A DNA stretch of 64,000 nt from Psococerastis gibbosa (lineage: Eukaryota > Arthropoda > Insecta > Psocodea > Psocidae): NCBI GenBank assembly GCA_963971405.1, contig OZ020490.1, forward strand, positions 10,650,874 through 10,714,873, read 5' to 3'. How positions within the stretch are numbered: the stretch's first letter is position 1; each line of letters opens with the position of its first letter. Made by a program: the position numbers and the translations under genes. Positions 1 through 11,700 of this stretch are shown here, one piece after another. The notes under the pieces are model-generated. The model was not told the origin of the DNA and ran no database searches. It saw only the letters and a program-made list of their open reading frames with translations.

Positions 1-217
1 CCGATGCCTTGTAGCCATTGCATCCGTGGTCGTCCCACTACTACCTATTCCTTCTCCCTAGGACTTATCACCCTTTTGACTGGCATATTATATATTCGTT
101 CCACGTACCCACCCACCTGGCGTTTTTTTATATTTTATTTCGGCTCGTATTGGATGTTATTATAATGCGTAAGGCGGGTGATCGTTGCTACTGATTCACT
201 ACTCTCCTACCCTGATT

Positions 218-362
218 TCCAGGCGCGGATCTACGGGGGGGCTATAGGCCCCCATTAGGGTCCTCAAAATGCGGAAAACTCCACTATTTCAGTTCTATTT
301 TCCACAAATTTTCTCCCGTGGGAGACCCCCGGGCCCCCTCGTGCTCGATTGTATTAATTACC
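218..362 (-). repeat. GC-rich interspersed repeat unit, reverse copy
   Basis: This block reads as the reverse complement of the unit at about 7960-8170: a run around gggagacccccgggccccc, then 'ctatttcagttctattttcc' and 'cctcaaaatgcg'. The same CCCGGG-centred unit recurs inside the hAT-like repeats at 6522-7274 and 24613-25069. It is a dispersed non-autonomous repeat with no coding content. Confidence 0.55.
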
Positions 363-472
363 TATAACATAGGAGCCTAGCCTAAGAAATACAAATTATT
401 GCAATATTTTTGATGGGAGGCTCGACAGCAGATGCTAATGCAATGCAATGCATGACAGATATATACATTAAC

Positions 473-593
473 CTAAAACCACTTTTTTTAGTTCCTGAGA
501 CCTCAAAACGCGTAATCAACTGAAATCCCGAAGTAGAAAATTTCGACCATCAAAAAGCTATCGCTATACTACGTAGGCCTACAAATAGAAAAG
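473..593 (+). repeat. Dispersed repeat, partner of 26140-26258
   Basis: The stretch matches 26140-26258 in the same orientation over about 115 bases with substitutions. Shared words include ccactttttt, gaaaatttcgacc, aaagct and atactacgta. The family is unknown and no ends were resolved. Confidence 0.55.
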
Positions 594-2459
594 CAATAAA
601 CAGAGATGGCTTGGAAAGTAATTACCTGTAAAGGATTTATTTCCTGCTGTTACAACACTTGGAGGTAGTTGTTTTTTCAGGGTTGTTGGGGTAGAAAATT
701 GTGTGGCTATGTTTAAATGAATAAAAATGCATCAAGATTTGATTTTCTTCTAAGCATAGAGGCAATTTCCCTTCCCATTTAACAGACTTAGGACTGTCCA
801 GAGAGAAAAGTCATAGAAAACGGAGTCATGTAAGTTTGAGGTAACCTGTAACGAAGCACGACTCCTTATTTACAGCGTGCATGACTATTATCTCTGGGTA
901 TGGTTACAAAATGCCCCTATGACCATGTTAATACACCAAAACAACAAACGGCGTTTGAACTGATTTCTTCAGTATATGTATATGTACGTACTTACAGAGT
1001 TTATTTCCTACATTCAAGTCAACCACTGGATTGGACAAAAAAATCTAGTGTCTCGTACTTATATCGGATTATCGGTCGGTATTACTTATATTTGTATTTT
1101 ATTGGACTTTTACTGTAGGTCTGCTTGCAAATACAGGTACCTGCATATACAATGCACCTGTAAATGATACGAATTTCATTATGAGCGTATGGCTGATGGT
1201 TAGGCATTAACCACTTTAAAAATAAGTAATAATAATAATAATAATATAAACATACAATAAGGGACGCTTGAGCGAATTAATTCTGCACTTTGACTTGAAG
1301 AAATGTAGAAAATAAACCAGGCAAGTACGTACAGTACGTGCATAGAGAAGAAGTTAGTCAGCATCCTCGAAAGTTTTCCTTTTTTCTTTCAACAGATGAA
1401 TCTGTCATCCTTTATAATATTACGGAGTAGCAGGCGTAGTGAGTTTTACAATCCCTTGCCAAGTGAAATTATTAACTTTATCCATAGACCTAAAAACAAA
1501 AAACCGTTATTAGAGGGGTATTTGTAAAAACGGCTCAATCCATATAGGCTAAAAACAAAATACATATCTCTCTTACTATAAGTACTAACTTACGAAAGTC
1601 AATGCTTAACAAACGGGGTTTACCTACGAAAATAACACGTAAAAAAAGTAACACCTGCAGTTTAGATTAACTACTGTAAACATTTTTTTTTACTTTCATA
1701 GTAACATAATAAAATGTCAGGGAGGACCGCAGGACCCTTGGTCTGTAACAAGAAGGTGCACAAGACTAACATCTGGAAAGTGAAGAACTGAGTCTCCACC
1801 CCGTGGGAATAACAAGGCGCCTTAAAAGCATAGTAAAAAAAAAATTAACACTAAATTTTTAACGACGAAAAATGTGCCATATTTTATGATTACACGTTAT
1901 TTTTCAGCTGCAGTAGTTTTACTAGAAATTTACACTGCTGCTACAATTATGTCCCAAAACCAGAAAGAAGTCACAAATCTGACTACACCATCACGCCGTA
2001 CCGTATAATATAGCTTATGTCTAAAGGATTCTACTTGTACTTGGTACCTATAGTGACAAAAAATGGCCAGTGATTTTCTTTTGAAAGTTTTCACATTTTG
2101 GGGTAAGCTTTGCCTATGTTAAACCTTGTGGGCAACAGCGCCCGCTATTGAACTATACACTTACAGTACATTTAATTATCAATAAAAATTTTCTGTCTAT
2201 CTGGAAATTCCTGAACTATAAGACTCCAAATCAACGGTGGTCCTGTTTTCACGCAAACATCGAAATCCTACAATTTGTGTGGATGGCCGATCCCTCAGCC
2301 TGCTATTTGACCGAAAATGCCTTCGAAAGCCACAAATTACCCAGATTCTGAGGACACGCGGCGTGAGGCTGAGCCTTTTGCGTGTATTTGCTGGCACCAG
2401 CTAGGGAGCACATCCTAAATCAGTGATAATATTATACAAATCCAAAATATTGTCGGTAA

Positions 2460-3985
2460 TAGAGTAGGCTATAGTGCGGTTTTGCTGCAAAAGTTAGCGA
2501 AGATGCATTATATTAAACTCGAACGGGTGCAATGGCGAGCAATTCGAATAGCCCTTGGAGCTATGAGAACTACTTCAACACAACTAACGTCTTAGAGGTA
2601 ATGGCAGGTGCCAGTCCGTTATGCATACGATTGAAATTGGTGACCATGAGGTAGCTGCTAAAAAGTTTGGCTACTGGGGCACAAGTTTGGAAATACTAGC
2701 TGCGTTTGGGCCCACAATCTACTGGTTAATCTGTTGGGAGAAGCCGTGCAGTCCAGGGGAAAACTGGAGCACCTGCCTCAAAGGAGTTTTGAAATTGGTC
2801 GCTTATGTTCTCCCTTAGTTTGTCTGTATCTGCTAAATAGGTACCTTTCGGGGCATGCCTAAGGAGTTACTAAGCCAACTTTCAGGGAGTTTTGTGCCTC
2901 AGAGGGATTGGATTTTGTAACACAGATTTACAGAGATGGATCTAGTTCACCACATGGGGTTGGGGCTGCTTCTTAAATTAAGGGTGGGCAACATAGGTCA
3001 TAGATCAGTGGCATTGGAAACAACCGCATCGCCCTTCACAGCAGAGCTTGCTGCCATCCGAATGGCAGGCGAGTTCATCAAATCAACTCGGGCAGGAGGA
3101 GATAGATTCGCAATCTTCTTTGACTCAGCGCAGCGTCTACTCTTTTTTTTGCGGTTTTTGCCCAGTCCCAAAATCACCACATAGTGGTTAATGACAATAG
3201 AGGAGATTTAGCCGGTGATGGGTACAAAGTCAGATTGTACTGGGTGCCTGCTCATGTAATGTAATAATAATCATTCGTGTATTTTTTAACATTTATACGG
3301 ATTTTGTATCAAGGGCGGATCCAGCGAAAAATTTAGGGGGAGTTCAAAAATTGTATGTAAGTTTGAAAGGTAAATTTTTTGTTGAAAATTTGAGTTTTAT
3401 TCAATTAACAACTTTTTTAATACTACCATATGAATTTACTAATTTAGGGGGTCATGACCCTCCTGACCCCCCCCCCCCTGTGGATCCGCCATTGCATTGC
3501 AATATTGCAGGTATCACGGGCAATGTATAGAAGCCGATGGATGGGCAAAACTATACAATAATTCAGGTAGCCCGACCTACGACTATATTGATGTCAGGGA
3601 CTGCCATAGGCCGATGCCGTCATGTGTGGCAGCAAATTGGGACTGCAATGAGAGAGGGCGGTACTGTCACTCAATCCTCCCCAGGGTGGCATGGTGGCAT
3701 ACAGTTGTCACGAGGCGTGGTAACGCCTGATATCTCGACACACCAGAACGAAGTGTCACCTGCAGTGAATGTCAATTGTGGACTCTACCTCTTGCGATCA
3801 GTGTGGCCAGCCGGAAACGGTGGAACATATTTTATGGGATTACCAACGCGTGGATCTAGTCGCGAGTGATAGACTCACAGTTGCCATTCGTCAAGGTTTG
3901 GGGGACTCGGTCACGGAAGTAAGCGATGGCTCTTCAATTAGGGGTATCATCGGTCTTGCAATGCTTCACAAGGGAGTTGGACGAT
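2460..3985 (+). pseudogene. Decayed LINE: RT tail, RNase H and zinc-finger end
   Basis: Fragments of one LINE protein lie in order on the plus strand but in shifting frames. Near 2515-2600 is a post-RT segment of the type VQWRAIRIALGAMRTT. An RNase H start (YRDGSSSP, about 2931-2955) follows, then AELAAIRMAG near 3040, YWVPAHV near 3240-3257, and after an insertion the RNase H continuation GITGNV near 3512-3530. A C-terminal CCHC-like block (CDQCGQPETVEHILWDYQ) lies near 3787-3845. RNase H with this C-terminal finger is typical of I/R1-group LINEs. Multiple frameshifts and stops make it dead. Confidence 0.75.
3258..3511. mobile_element. Small insertion splitting the LINE RNase H
   Basis: The inserted block separates the RNase H words for WVPAHV and GITGN, which are normally adjacent. 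Inside it, caagggcggatccagc (3310-3325) and gtggatccgccattg (near 3480-3494) form terminal inverted repeats of hAT-MITE style. A clean 8-bp target duplication was not found, so the exact borders are uncertain. Confidence 0.55.
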
Positions 3986-4107
3986 GTGTCACGATTTAGA
4001 AGTGACTAAGTTTGTGCTCCACCTCGGCCTGCTACATCAGGTTGCTGCAAGCCCATATTTCCAACATGGAGCACTGTGTTCCCACAAGCTAAGCTAGTGT
4101 CGTCTAT

Positions 4108-4145
4108 GCTATAGGATAGGATAGGATAGGATAGGTAAGGATAGT
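4108..4145. repeat. GGATA microsatellite
   Basis: About five tandem copies of the 5-mer ggata are followed by a degenerate unit (gtaaggatag). It resembles but is not the arthropod telomere unit TTAGG. Confidence 0.85.
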
Positions 4146-5339
4146 TATCAACTATAGGTATATATTAGACAGGTGAAAATCATACAAATAATGGAAAAAT
4201 ACAAAGGATCAGATATGCCTATGGGCGTAATACCTACCACCATCACCCTCATGAATTCGGAAAAAAAAAAAAATGGAGGACCCGTCAGGAAGGATAGGAC
4301 TCGGAGATTTGGTGTAGACATGGATTATCACTTTGGTCACTTCTTGGCTCGTGTGAAGGTATGTGAATTTTTGTGCTTGGTATACTACTGCGCTACTGCG
4401 TACATACTACTACATTTCGCATTCGCACATCGTCTGTTTTGGGTGAGAAAGCCTACTCCAGAGAACATAATGAAGAAAACTAGGTTGCTCATGGGGAGAT
4501 GAGCTTCTATGTATCGGAATCTTATATTTCCCAGTTCAACCTCATTGCAAAATTGTCAATCTTAGTCAATTTTAATAGAACCTTTTTCAGTTGAGCCAAT
4601 CCATTCTCAATGCAGCGGATTAGATGCACAAAATCGTTTCAATGTAGGGTTCACTGTCTATACCCCAGTAGACAGTGTGGAGTGGGTGAACTCGTTATAA
4701 ATATAGAAAATTCTCCGCTCCCAGTTTTTTTCAGCGACAACTTTGTGGCTTGAACATTTTCTCAATGTCAATACAATAAAGCAACTTTTTTTCTAATATC
4801 TCAGGCAACAACTTAGCGCAAGAGCGTGGACCTTGAATTAGACGCTGTAAGGTCTATGTAGGTATACATCGGTATGAACGTAAAACTACGCAATTTAAAC
4901 TCTTCACGCAATTTCATCTGGGTACACTATTTCTGGTCTGAGTCTCAACGAGGCGTGGTGATTGAGGGTGGCATCATAGGCTATTGTACCAGATCATTGG
5001 CGTTTGATAGGTTAGGTTTATACAGACGATCGCTGTGGGGATGCTTGCAGTGCAGTTGAATGGACAATGGGCATCCCTTGACCACTGAGTGGGGTGTAGG
5101 TTGGGTTGTACGGGAGGTGATCGGTAGCTTGTCTACTAAAAGGACGATCGAAGCTTTGCCATGGAGTCAAGCTTTTGGAGTAGCGAGGCAGGTGATGAGG
5201 CAGATGGGAACATCTCGGCGCTCTGAATTTTCCAGAGAGGGCGATGGCACTAAATTGTCACATTTTAAGAACTACAAAGATCTACACCAACCAACGAACA
5301 CATGGTAAAATTTGACAGAAACAGTACATAGGTAATAAG

Positions 5340-5635
5340 GCCGATACTAAAAATTTAAGTGATGCTTATCGAGTTATTATCTTTATATATTTATAAATAT
5401 ATTCCTTAGTAGCAGGGGAGTACCAGCCGAAGAAGAAGATTAAAAATTCACTTTTTTCCTTTGACAATATTCATTGACAATTTTTCAAACAATACGATAC
5501 TGTACATCGTAGCTACTCAAGTTTTCACTTATCGAGTGATCTTGAAAAACATACTTTTATTTATTAATTCCTCATGATAAATTAATTATATTGATAATAA
5601 AGGCAAGCGTCACTTAAATTTTAAGTAGGTATCAG
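5340..5635. mobile_element. Probable MITE with imperfect inverted ends
   Basis: The left end (gatactaaaaatttaagtga, from about 5342) is nearly the reverse complement of the right end (tcacttaaattttaagtagg, about 5610-5629). The AT-rich interior contains no ORF. This looks like a short palindromic MITE; the target duplication was not resolved. Confidence 0.5.
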
Positions 5636-6521
5636 TCATTGTCTGATCGGGCCTACATGGTAGTTCACAAGCACATATCAGTTTTATTTCGGGGTAGGAT
5701 TTTTTCCCAACAAGTGTTATTTTAGCCCAAAGCAAAATTCAACTATAGCTGTTGCCAAAATTACCATAATCAGGTATATGGTAACGGTAAGGTACCCTTC
5801 TGAAATTGGGGCCCCCTAGAAAGTTGAATAGGCGGATTGAACTAGCTACAGCCATTTTGTTGGACTAGGTTCAGAGTGTACAATACAGTTTATTAGTAAT
5901 AAAAATTAAAAATATTTTGGCATTTCTACCAGTGAAAAACATTACTTTCTACCCAGCAAAAAATAGAAGCAAATAACGTTTAAGTCTACATTTTTAAATT
6001 TCGGGGTAGGAACGATCCTTAACTCTGGGTACGTCCTTGGAAGTTTAAACATATGTTTGTTTCATTTATTAATTTGCTATACCTATGTGGCTATGAATCT
6101 GAATATGCTATGGTAATTAGGTATGTGGAACTGGGTTTATTCTAAGAAGAGAGCATTTCAGTTCATATCGGTGATGTACAATTCGGGGTCGAAGATGAAA
6201 AGAAAGCTCAAGTCGAGCTAACTCATGGGGGCCTGGAACACTAAGAAAGGTGAACTATATGGAGATGACTTCTTAGTTTGGACAGTTGTGAGAAGGAAAT
6301 ACAGTATGCAGGCTTTATATTATTATGAACAGGTGACTGGCACAAAGGGAGGGCTGTAAGGAAGAACAATAAATGAGGCCCTCTATTACATATATTTCTC
6401 ATGAAAGATCTATCGTAGAGCGATAAACAAGACGTCATATAACCTAGAAAAAACAGTCGTCTATGCTTTGATTGATGTACATCATGTTGTCGTCGATTTT
6501 ATAAAAATAATTCAATGAGAA

Positions 6522-7274
6522 CAGTGGCGTAGCCAGATTTTTTTTTTGGAGGGAGTCCAGTTTTCATGCAACATCAATACATAAAGTTTGCCCGTTTACG
6601 ATAGGTTTTCGATTGGGGTGGTGTTTCATTTGGCGCCCCCCCCCCCACTATTTTGTTAAAATAGTAGAAAACTAGGAAAGCCGTCCTCATGGACGTTAGC
6701 ATCTCCTACTTAGGGGCATGATCTTAATTTCCCCACCCGAGGGGTTGGGGGCTGAAGGGGGGCCCGGGGTCCCCCCGGGAAAGGTTTGTGGAAAAATAGG
6801 CCTGAAATTGTGGAATTTAACACATTTTGATGCATATACGTCTTGTATTGCAATAGGTTAAACCTATTGTAATAATGTATAGGTTTTACAGCCGAAGAAT
6901 AGTTTTGTAGATCTACTGAAAGAAAGGGGGGCCTGGGGGCCTTCCCCGGGGGAATTATTTTTGAAAAAGATGTAAAAATAGTCGAATTTACGCACATTGA
7001 ATGCAGCTATGTTCATATTTTTCATATGAAGAATATTACAGCTAACTAGGGGGGCCCGGGGGATACCGTGGGGAATGTTTTTGAAAGATAGGCCTGAAAT
7101 AGTTTGTCGGCAAAAACATTTTGATTTTTCAGACGGTAACATTAACAAAACTGGAAACAGGTGGACCGGGGTCTCCCCGGGGAATTTTTTTGAATAAATA
7201 TCTGAAAAATTGTATGTTTTGCAAAAACAAAAATTCTGGACCCCACTGACCCCCCCCCCTTGCCTACGCCACTG
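6522..7274 (+). mobile_element. hAT-like non-autonomous element, long copy
   Basis: The element begins CAGTGGCGTAGCCAG and ends CCTACGCCACTG, an imperfect inverted repeat shared with 24613-25069, which has a perfect 8-bp TSD. The interior holds about four degenerate tandem units, each with a CCGGGG core followed by a gaaa/tttttgaa word (around 6760, 6930, 7060 and 7170). No transposase is present. The flanking octamers do not match, so this copy may be rearranged or old. Confidence 0.7.
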
Positions 7275-8530
7275 TTAAGGGGGCTACAAGATATGGGTGT
7301 TTGATTGTTATGAGCGGCGCATCCGCAATCTTATCTAGGGCGGGCACAATCACTTTTTCTTACGTAAATCATAAATCTCGTAAATCGACTTTATAATGAA
7401 GTTTTGAAGATTGAAGATTATAAATAAATTTTATTGAATTAAGCTCAAACTTCTTTATGGGCACCGGTATAGGCTGTACAGTAGATAGAAGAACTGGGTT
7501 ATGAACCGGAAGGTCAATGGAGGCTAGACGACATAATAGGAAACCCAACCGTATTGGTTACCGAGAGGGTAAAACGTGGTTGCCGGCCATGATGTCAGCC
7601 ACGAAACCCTTTTGATATCCACCATGGGAGTGTATGGGAGTACTCCAATAGCGTATTAGCGTCGAGTTTGTTGTTTCACAGTACCACTACACACTACAGG
7701 GGTTGATACACAGTATTCAGTAGTACGGAACTCTGAAACACCAGGCGAGCTACTTCACGAACATCCATTTACCTACTGATGATAGAAACGATAGGGGAAA
7801 TATGCTGTACATATTCTTCTCAAAAGAGTTACAATATAGGGATTGGTTTGCAGCGAGTATTGCAGAGGCAGTCCCAGACCTCATAAAAGGGGGAGGCACT
7901 TGTCAGTGTCGTAACGATAGGTTTTCGAAGGTGTAAATTGGTGCCTCTCCACCCACTTTCATAAAAGGAGTCAGGAGTCAGAAGGCTGAGTTATTGGGGT
8001 TTTACGCATTTTCAGAGCAATATTATATTATAGGTAATTAATGCAATTGAGCAGAGAGGGGGGGGGGGGGGGTGGGCGAGGTTCTCCCCCGGGAGAAAAG
8101 TTGTGAAAACTAGGACTGAAATAGTGGGGTATTACGCATTTTGAGGAACTTATGTGCCAGCATATTTAGTATATGCGAAATATCTCAATAGAACCCCATA
8201 TAACACCACAGAATCTTGTTTTGAATTCAAACACTAAAAACTATTGAAACATGCCGATGTACTCAAGCTGACTTTAGGCGATCAGACCACTTCACTAACA
8301 AAAGCATTGTGTGTACAATTTAAGTTTGGAATCGAAACCAAATTCTCTTTTAGCCAAAGGGCTTGTCGTAAGCGGTAATGAAAATCTCACAAACATGGGA
8401 GACAATCTATATGAATCAGTGGGCAAAAATACGATATTTAAGCATTAATGATAATGTAGTGGGAAAGGCCTGGAAAAATATTTAGCGGACTTACATCCTT
8501 AAAAAATCTCCGACTATGTTCAGTTGCACT
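7275..8530. other. Non-coding stretch before the THAP transposase
   Basis: I see no gene. Around 7960-8170 is another copy of the GC-rich unit (poly-G run, ctcccccgggagaaaa, aggactgaaatagtggggtattacgcattttga). The end nearest 8530 may be part of the transposon that carries the THAP gene, but no terminal repeat was identified. Confidence 0.5.
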
Positions 8531-8531
8531 C

Positions 8532-8620
8532 TGTAGGCTTCTAAAATTGTATCTTAGAGGCTTCGCAGCAACTGAAACTGAGTTGCTACGAATCCTCAGA
8601 GACACAATTTTAGAAGACTA
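8532..8620. repeat. 36-bp inverted repeat (hairpin) beyond the transposase 3' end
   Basis: Arm 8538-8573 pairs with arm 8581-8616 with about six mismatches and a 7-base loop (gaaactg). The outermost 13 bases (cttctaaaattgt) match perfectly. It lies about 180 bases past the stop codon of the minus-strand transposase and could be a subterminal element of the transposon, a 3'-UTR structure, or a separate tiny palindromic insertion. Confidence 0.75.
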
Positions 8621-8798
8621 CATAGCGTCACTGAATATGTCGACCGCAAATGTTGATAAAACGTTTGGAAGTCCACTTCCGGATCGACCAGGGTCCATTA
8701 GCGGGGAATTTACTGCTTTATCATCGTACAATGGATATAAATTGCTAACAAAACCAAGCCATTGTAATAAAACGAGACTCGGAATGATTTTCTATGGC

Positions 8799-11700
8799 CT
8801 ATACCATTGCATTGGCGGGCACTTCTGCAATGCCACATTTCCACTCATTCAGCTGCTGTTTCATTGCAGCCAATTGAGAGCGTGACGGACTCGAAATTTT
8901 TTTAGGGGCGCATGTTTTTGGCCCATTCAAGACAACGTTGACAAAGTGAAGCATGTACAGACCACATTCATTGCCGTTCGTCTGCTGGGGAGCGGGACAC
9001 ATTTTAAAAGATATACTAGGGCCAATATTCTTTTGCAACAGGTTTTTGAAATTCTGGGCCGTTTGAAAGGCCACAGTTTCATTGGTTTTTTGTAGAGAGT
9101 CGATGTGATAAAAATCGCAACGCTTTTTGTAATACACTAACAAACTCCAGTGTGTGCCTCTTTCGCTTCCTTTAGCGTCATTTAATGGAAATAAAATTTT
9201 GTCAACAGTGCCAGCCAGTGCTGTAGTTAAATGAGTTTTAGCCATTTCCGGATTATTCAAAAGTAAATTACCAATTAGTGGATCAATCAACAAGAAGGAT
9301 TTTGCATTTTTATTCGTTAGACATAAATATTCTAGATATCTATTGACGTCACTATCATCCACCCATTGATCTAGATCACGGTGCATGTTGGTGGAAGCAT
9401 GACTATACCTTATGGGGCAAGGCACAACATTTTTTTTAACGAAAGTAGCCTGGCTTGCACTTTTCTTACGTCGCCATTTTTCTTCTCGTACCTTGGTACG
9501 GAACCTTTTGGCCTTAGCTTCGAAGAAAATTCGGCAAAATATGCGGCAAAAAAAGTGAGTTACAACATTGCCGTGATTTGGACAAATATCCTCAGCTAAA
9601 TCAATGGAGTTTAAAATTTCGTTCTCTACATCTTTACCTAATGTGTCTCTAGCTAAATTAATATTTTCTAAGTTGTCAGGGACCATTTCTTTGAAAACCT
9701 TGACAGCAATGTCCGTTATATCCATGAAGATTTTTGCTGGGTAAGAGAGAGATTTCGTATTTATACGGAACTCTTTCAGTTCTATAAACTCCTGGCCAGG
9801 GAGAGCCTCCTCAGAAAACAAAGAGTCCGAACAGCCCGGGCAACCCTTGATTTCCTTCAACTTGGCAATTTCCTTGACGATGTAGCCGGTTACGTAAGGA
9901 AAAGCACCTTGTTCTGTAAATTTAACGGCATCAATCAATTTTAATCCGGAAACTATTTCATTTTCTTCTGTACTCAGGGCGGACATGTCTACAGCCGGCT
10001 GGGTATTCAACGTAGCACTAGGAATTTTCGGGTCTAGCCTTATAACAGTTTTTCCTACTTTTCCTGGAAACATGGACTGCACATCAATTAATAAATCGCT
10101 ATTATCTTCTGCGCAATTGGAATTGGCGGATTTTACATTTTTAAATTGAGCAATGACATAAGACTTAAGAGAACCAGTGAAATGGAACATATCAGGATTT
10201 CGATTGTGACTCCTTATTATTGAAAATAGGTTTTCAAGTGGATCTTGGTTGAAGTACCTGGTGCAGACAAAATCCATACCTTTTTCAGTAACTAGGTAGT
10301 GACAAATCTCTTTAAATGACCGAAGGGTTCTCAGCCATCCCTTGGTGAACCTTCCTTGCATTGCCCCCCCTCGGCTATTAAATCCTTTGAGCGATTGGAA
10401 AACAGTCATTGCTTTGAGCCATATTGAATTGTGATAACTTTCTTTGCTATATGCTACTCGGAATGGTCTTCCCTTCAGATTTGTGACTGATTTGGCATTA
10501 ACGCTGTCAAACAGCAAATTCATGAAATAGATGAACTTTGCTGTATCAGCCGCATCTGGGGATATATCAAATTTGTTCGACTTATAAAGCATGCCACTGT
10601 AAACAGAATTACTAAATATCTGAGCGGCATGTCTTACCTTCATTCGCGGGATTTTGTCAGGAATAATATGTTTATCAGTCAATTTTGGGGCTAGACGACA
10701 CAAACCCTGATCGGCGGCGTAAAAATCAGTTACATCATTCCACGAAGCAATTTTCTCACGACCGAGGTAAAAATCGTATTGTAATAAGTTATTTCTAGTT
10801 GATTTCAGCAAATGGGGAGGGTCAAAAATAATATGAACTTTTCGATTATCCACACAAAAATAACCCAGATCATTAATCCCGCGAACAGTATTAAGTAGGA
10901 GCTGATTGGCTGCAGAAAGATTTGTAGCCCCTTGGTCACAGACGGTTGCTACAACCGTAAAACCGGCATCATATGCTTTTCGGATAATTTCGGGAATAAT
11001 TTCTATTAACATATTTGCACTTATCATTGCACTGGTAAAATAATAAGCCACTGGCATTTTCCAATTTGCCCTAATCCCCCTCAGCATGAACACTAAAGCA
11101 TGGTCAGCCAGTTTACCCTGACGCCCTGTGGCTTCAGGACCGAAATCAACGAAACCGTCATAACGACCCAATTTGTTATTATATGTAATTGTTGGGGATA
11201 TAGCGATTTCATCATATACGAGCGTACATAGGCAATCTTCCGGTACCATACCCTCACTTCGCTTCTTTAGAACCTCGAAAATGAAATTGTTAATTCCCAC
11301 CTCAAAGGGAATTTTTTTTATTAACCTAGATAGTGTCGACTGGCTCGGCAATGGCATGCTTTGAGCCATCATTTTATAACTACACTTACTCTTCTTCAAG
11401 AGGGTTGCAGCACTGGCTTTTTCCTCAATTGACCATCGCCGGCTCGTTTTTTTCTTCCTTTTATTTTGGAACTCTCCCTTTAAAAAAAGCTTCATAAGTG
11501 GCGAAGCGTCTTCGGCCAACTTAATATGAGCTCCGCTGATAAGGGCTTTATTTTCCGCTCGCAGTTTTCTGACTTCTGCCTGGGACTTCTTGAGGGCTAC
11601 CTGCAAGCTCTTCGCCAACTTATAAAGGTCAGATCGCGAAGGTGTCATAGAGCTTATGGGATGACCAAAAAGAAGAGACCTCTTTGACAAAGGAGTTCTT

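Larger units (their letters stand above)
1..2450. other. AT-rich non-coding stretch
   Basis: I see no gene here. Open frames are short (72 codons or less), have no recognisable domain and no splice context. The stretch contains two repeat-family copies listed separately (218-362 and 473-593), an (aat)n run near 1225-1245 and many homopolymer tracts. Confidence 0.6.
3986..6521. other. Non-coding stretch with scattered repeats
   Basis: I recognise no gene here. It contains a short (taggа-type) GGATA microsatellite near 4110-4137 and an inverted-repeat element at about 5340-5635, both listed separately. The longest open frames (109 codons at 4173, 82 at 5060) lack any family signature. Confidence 0.5.
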
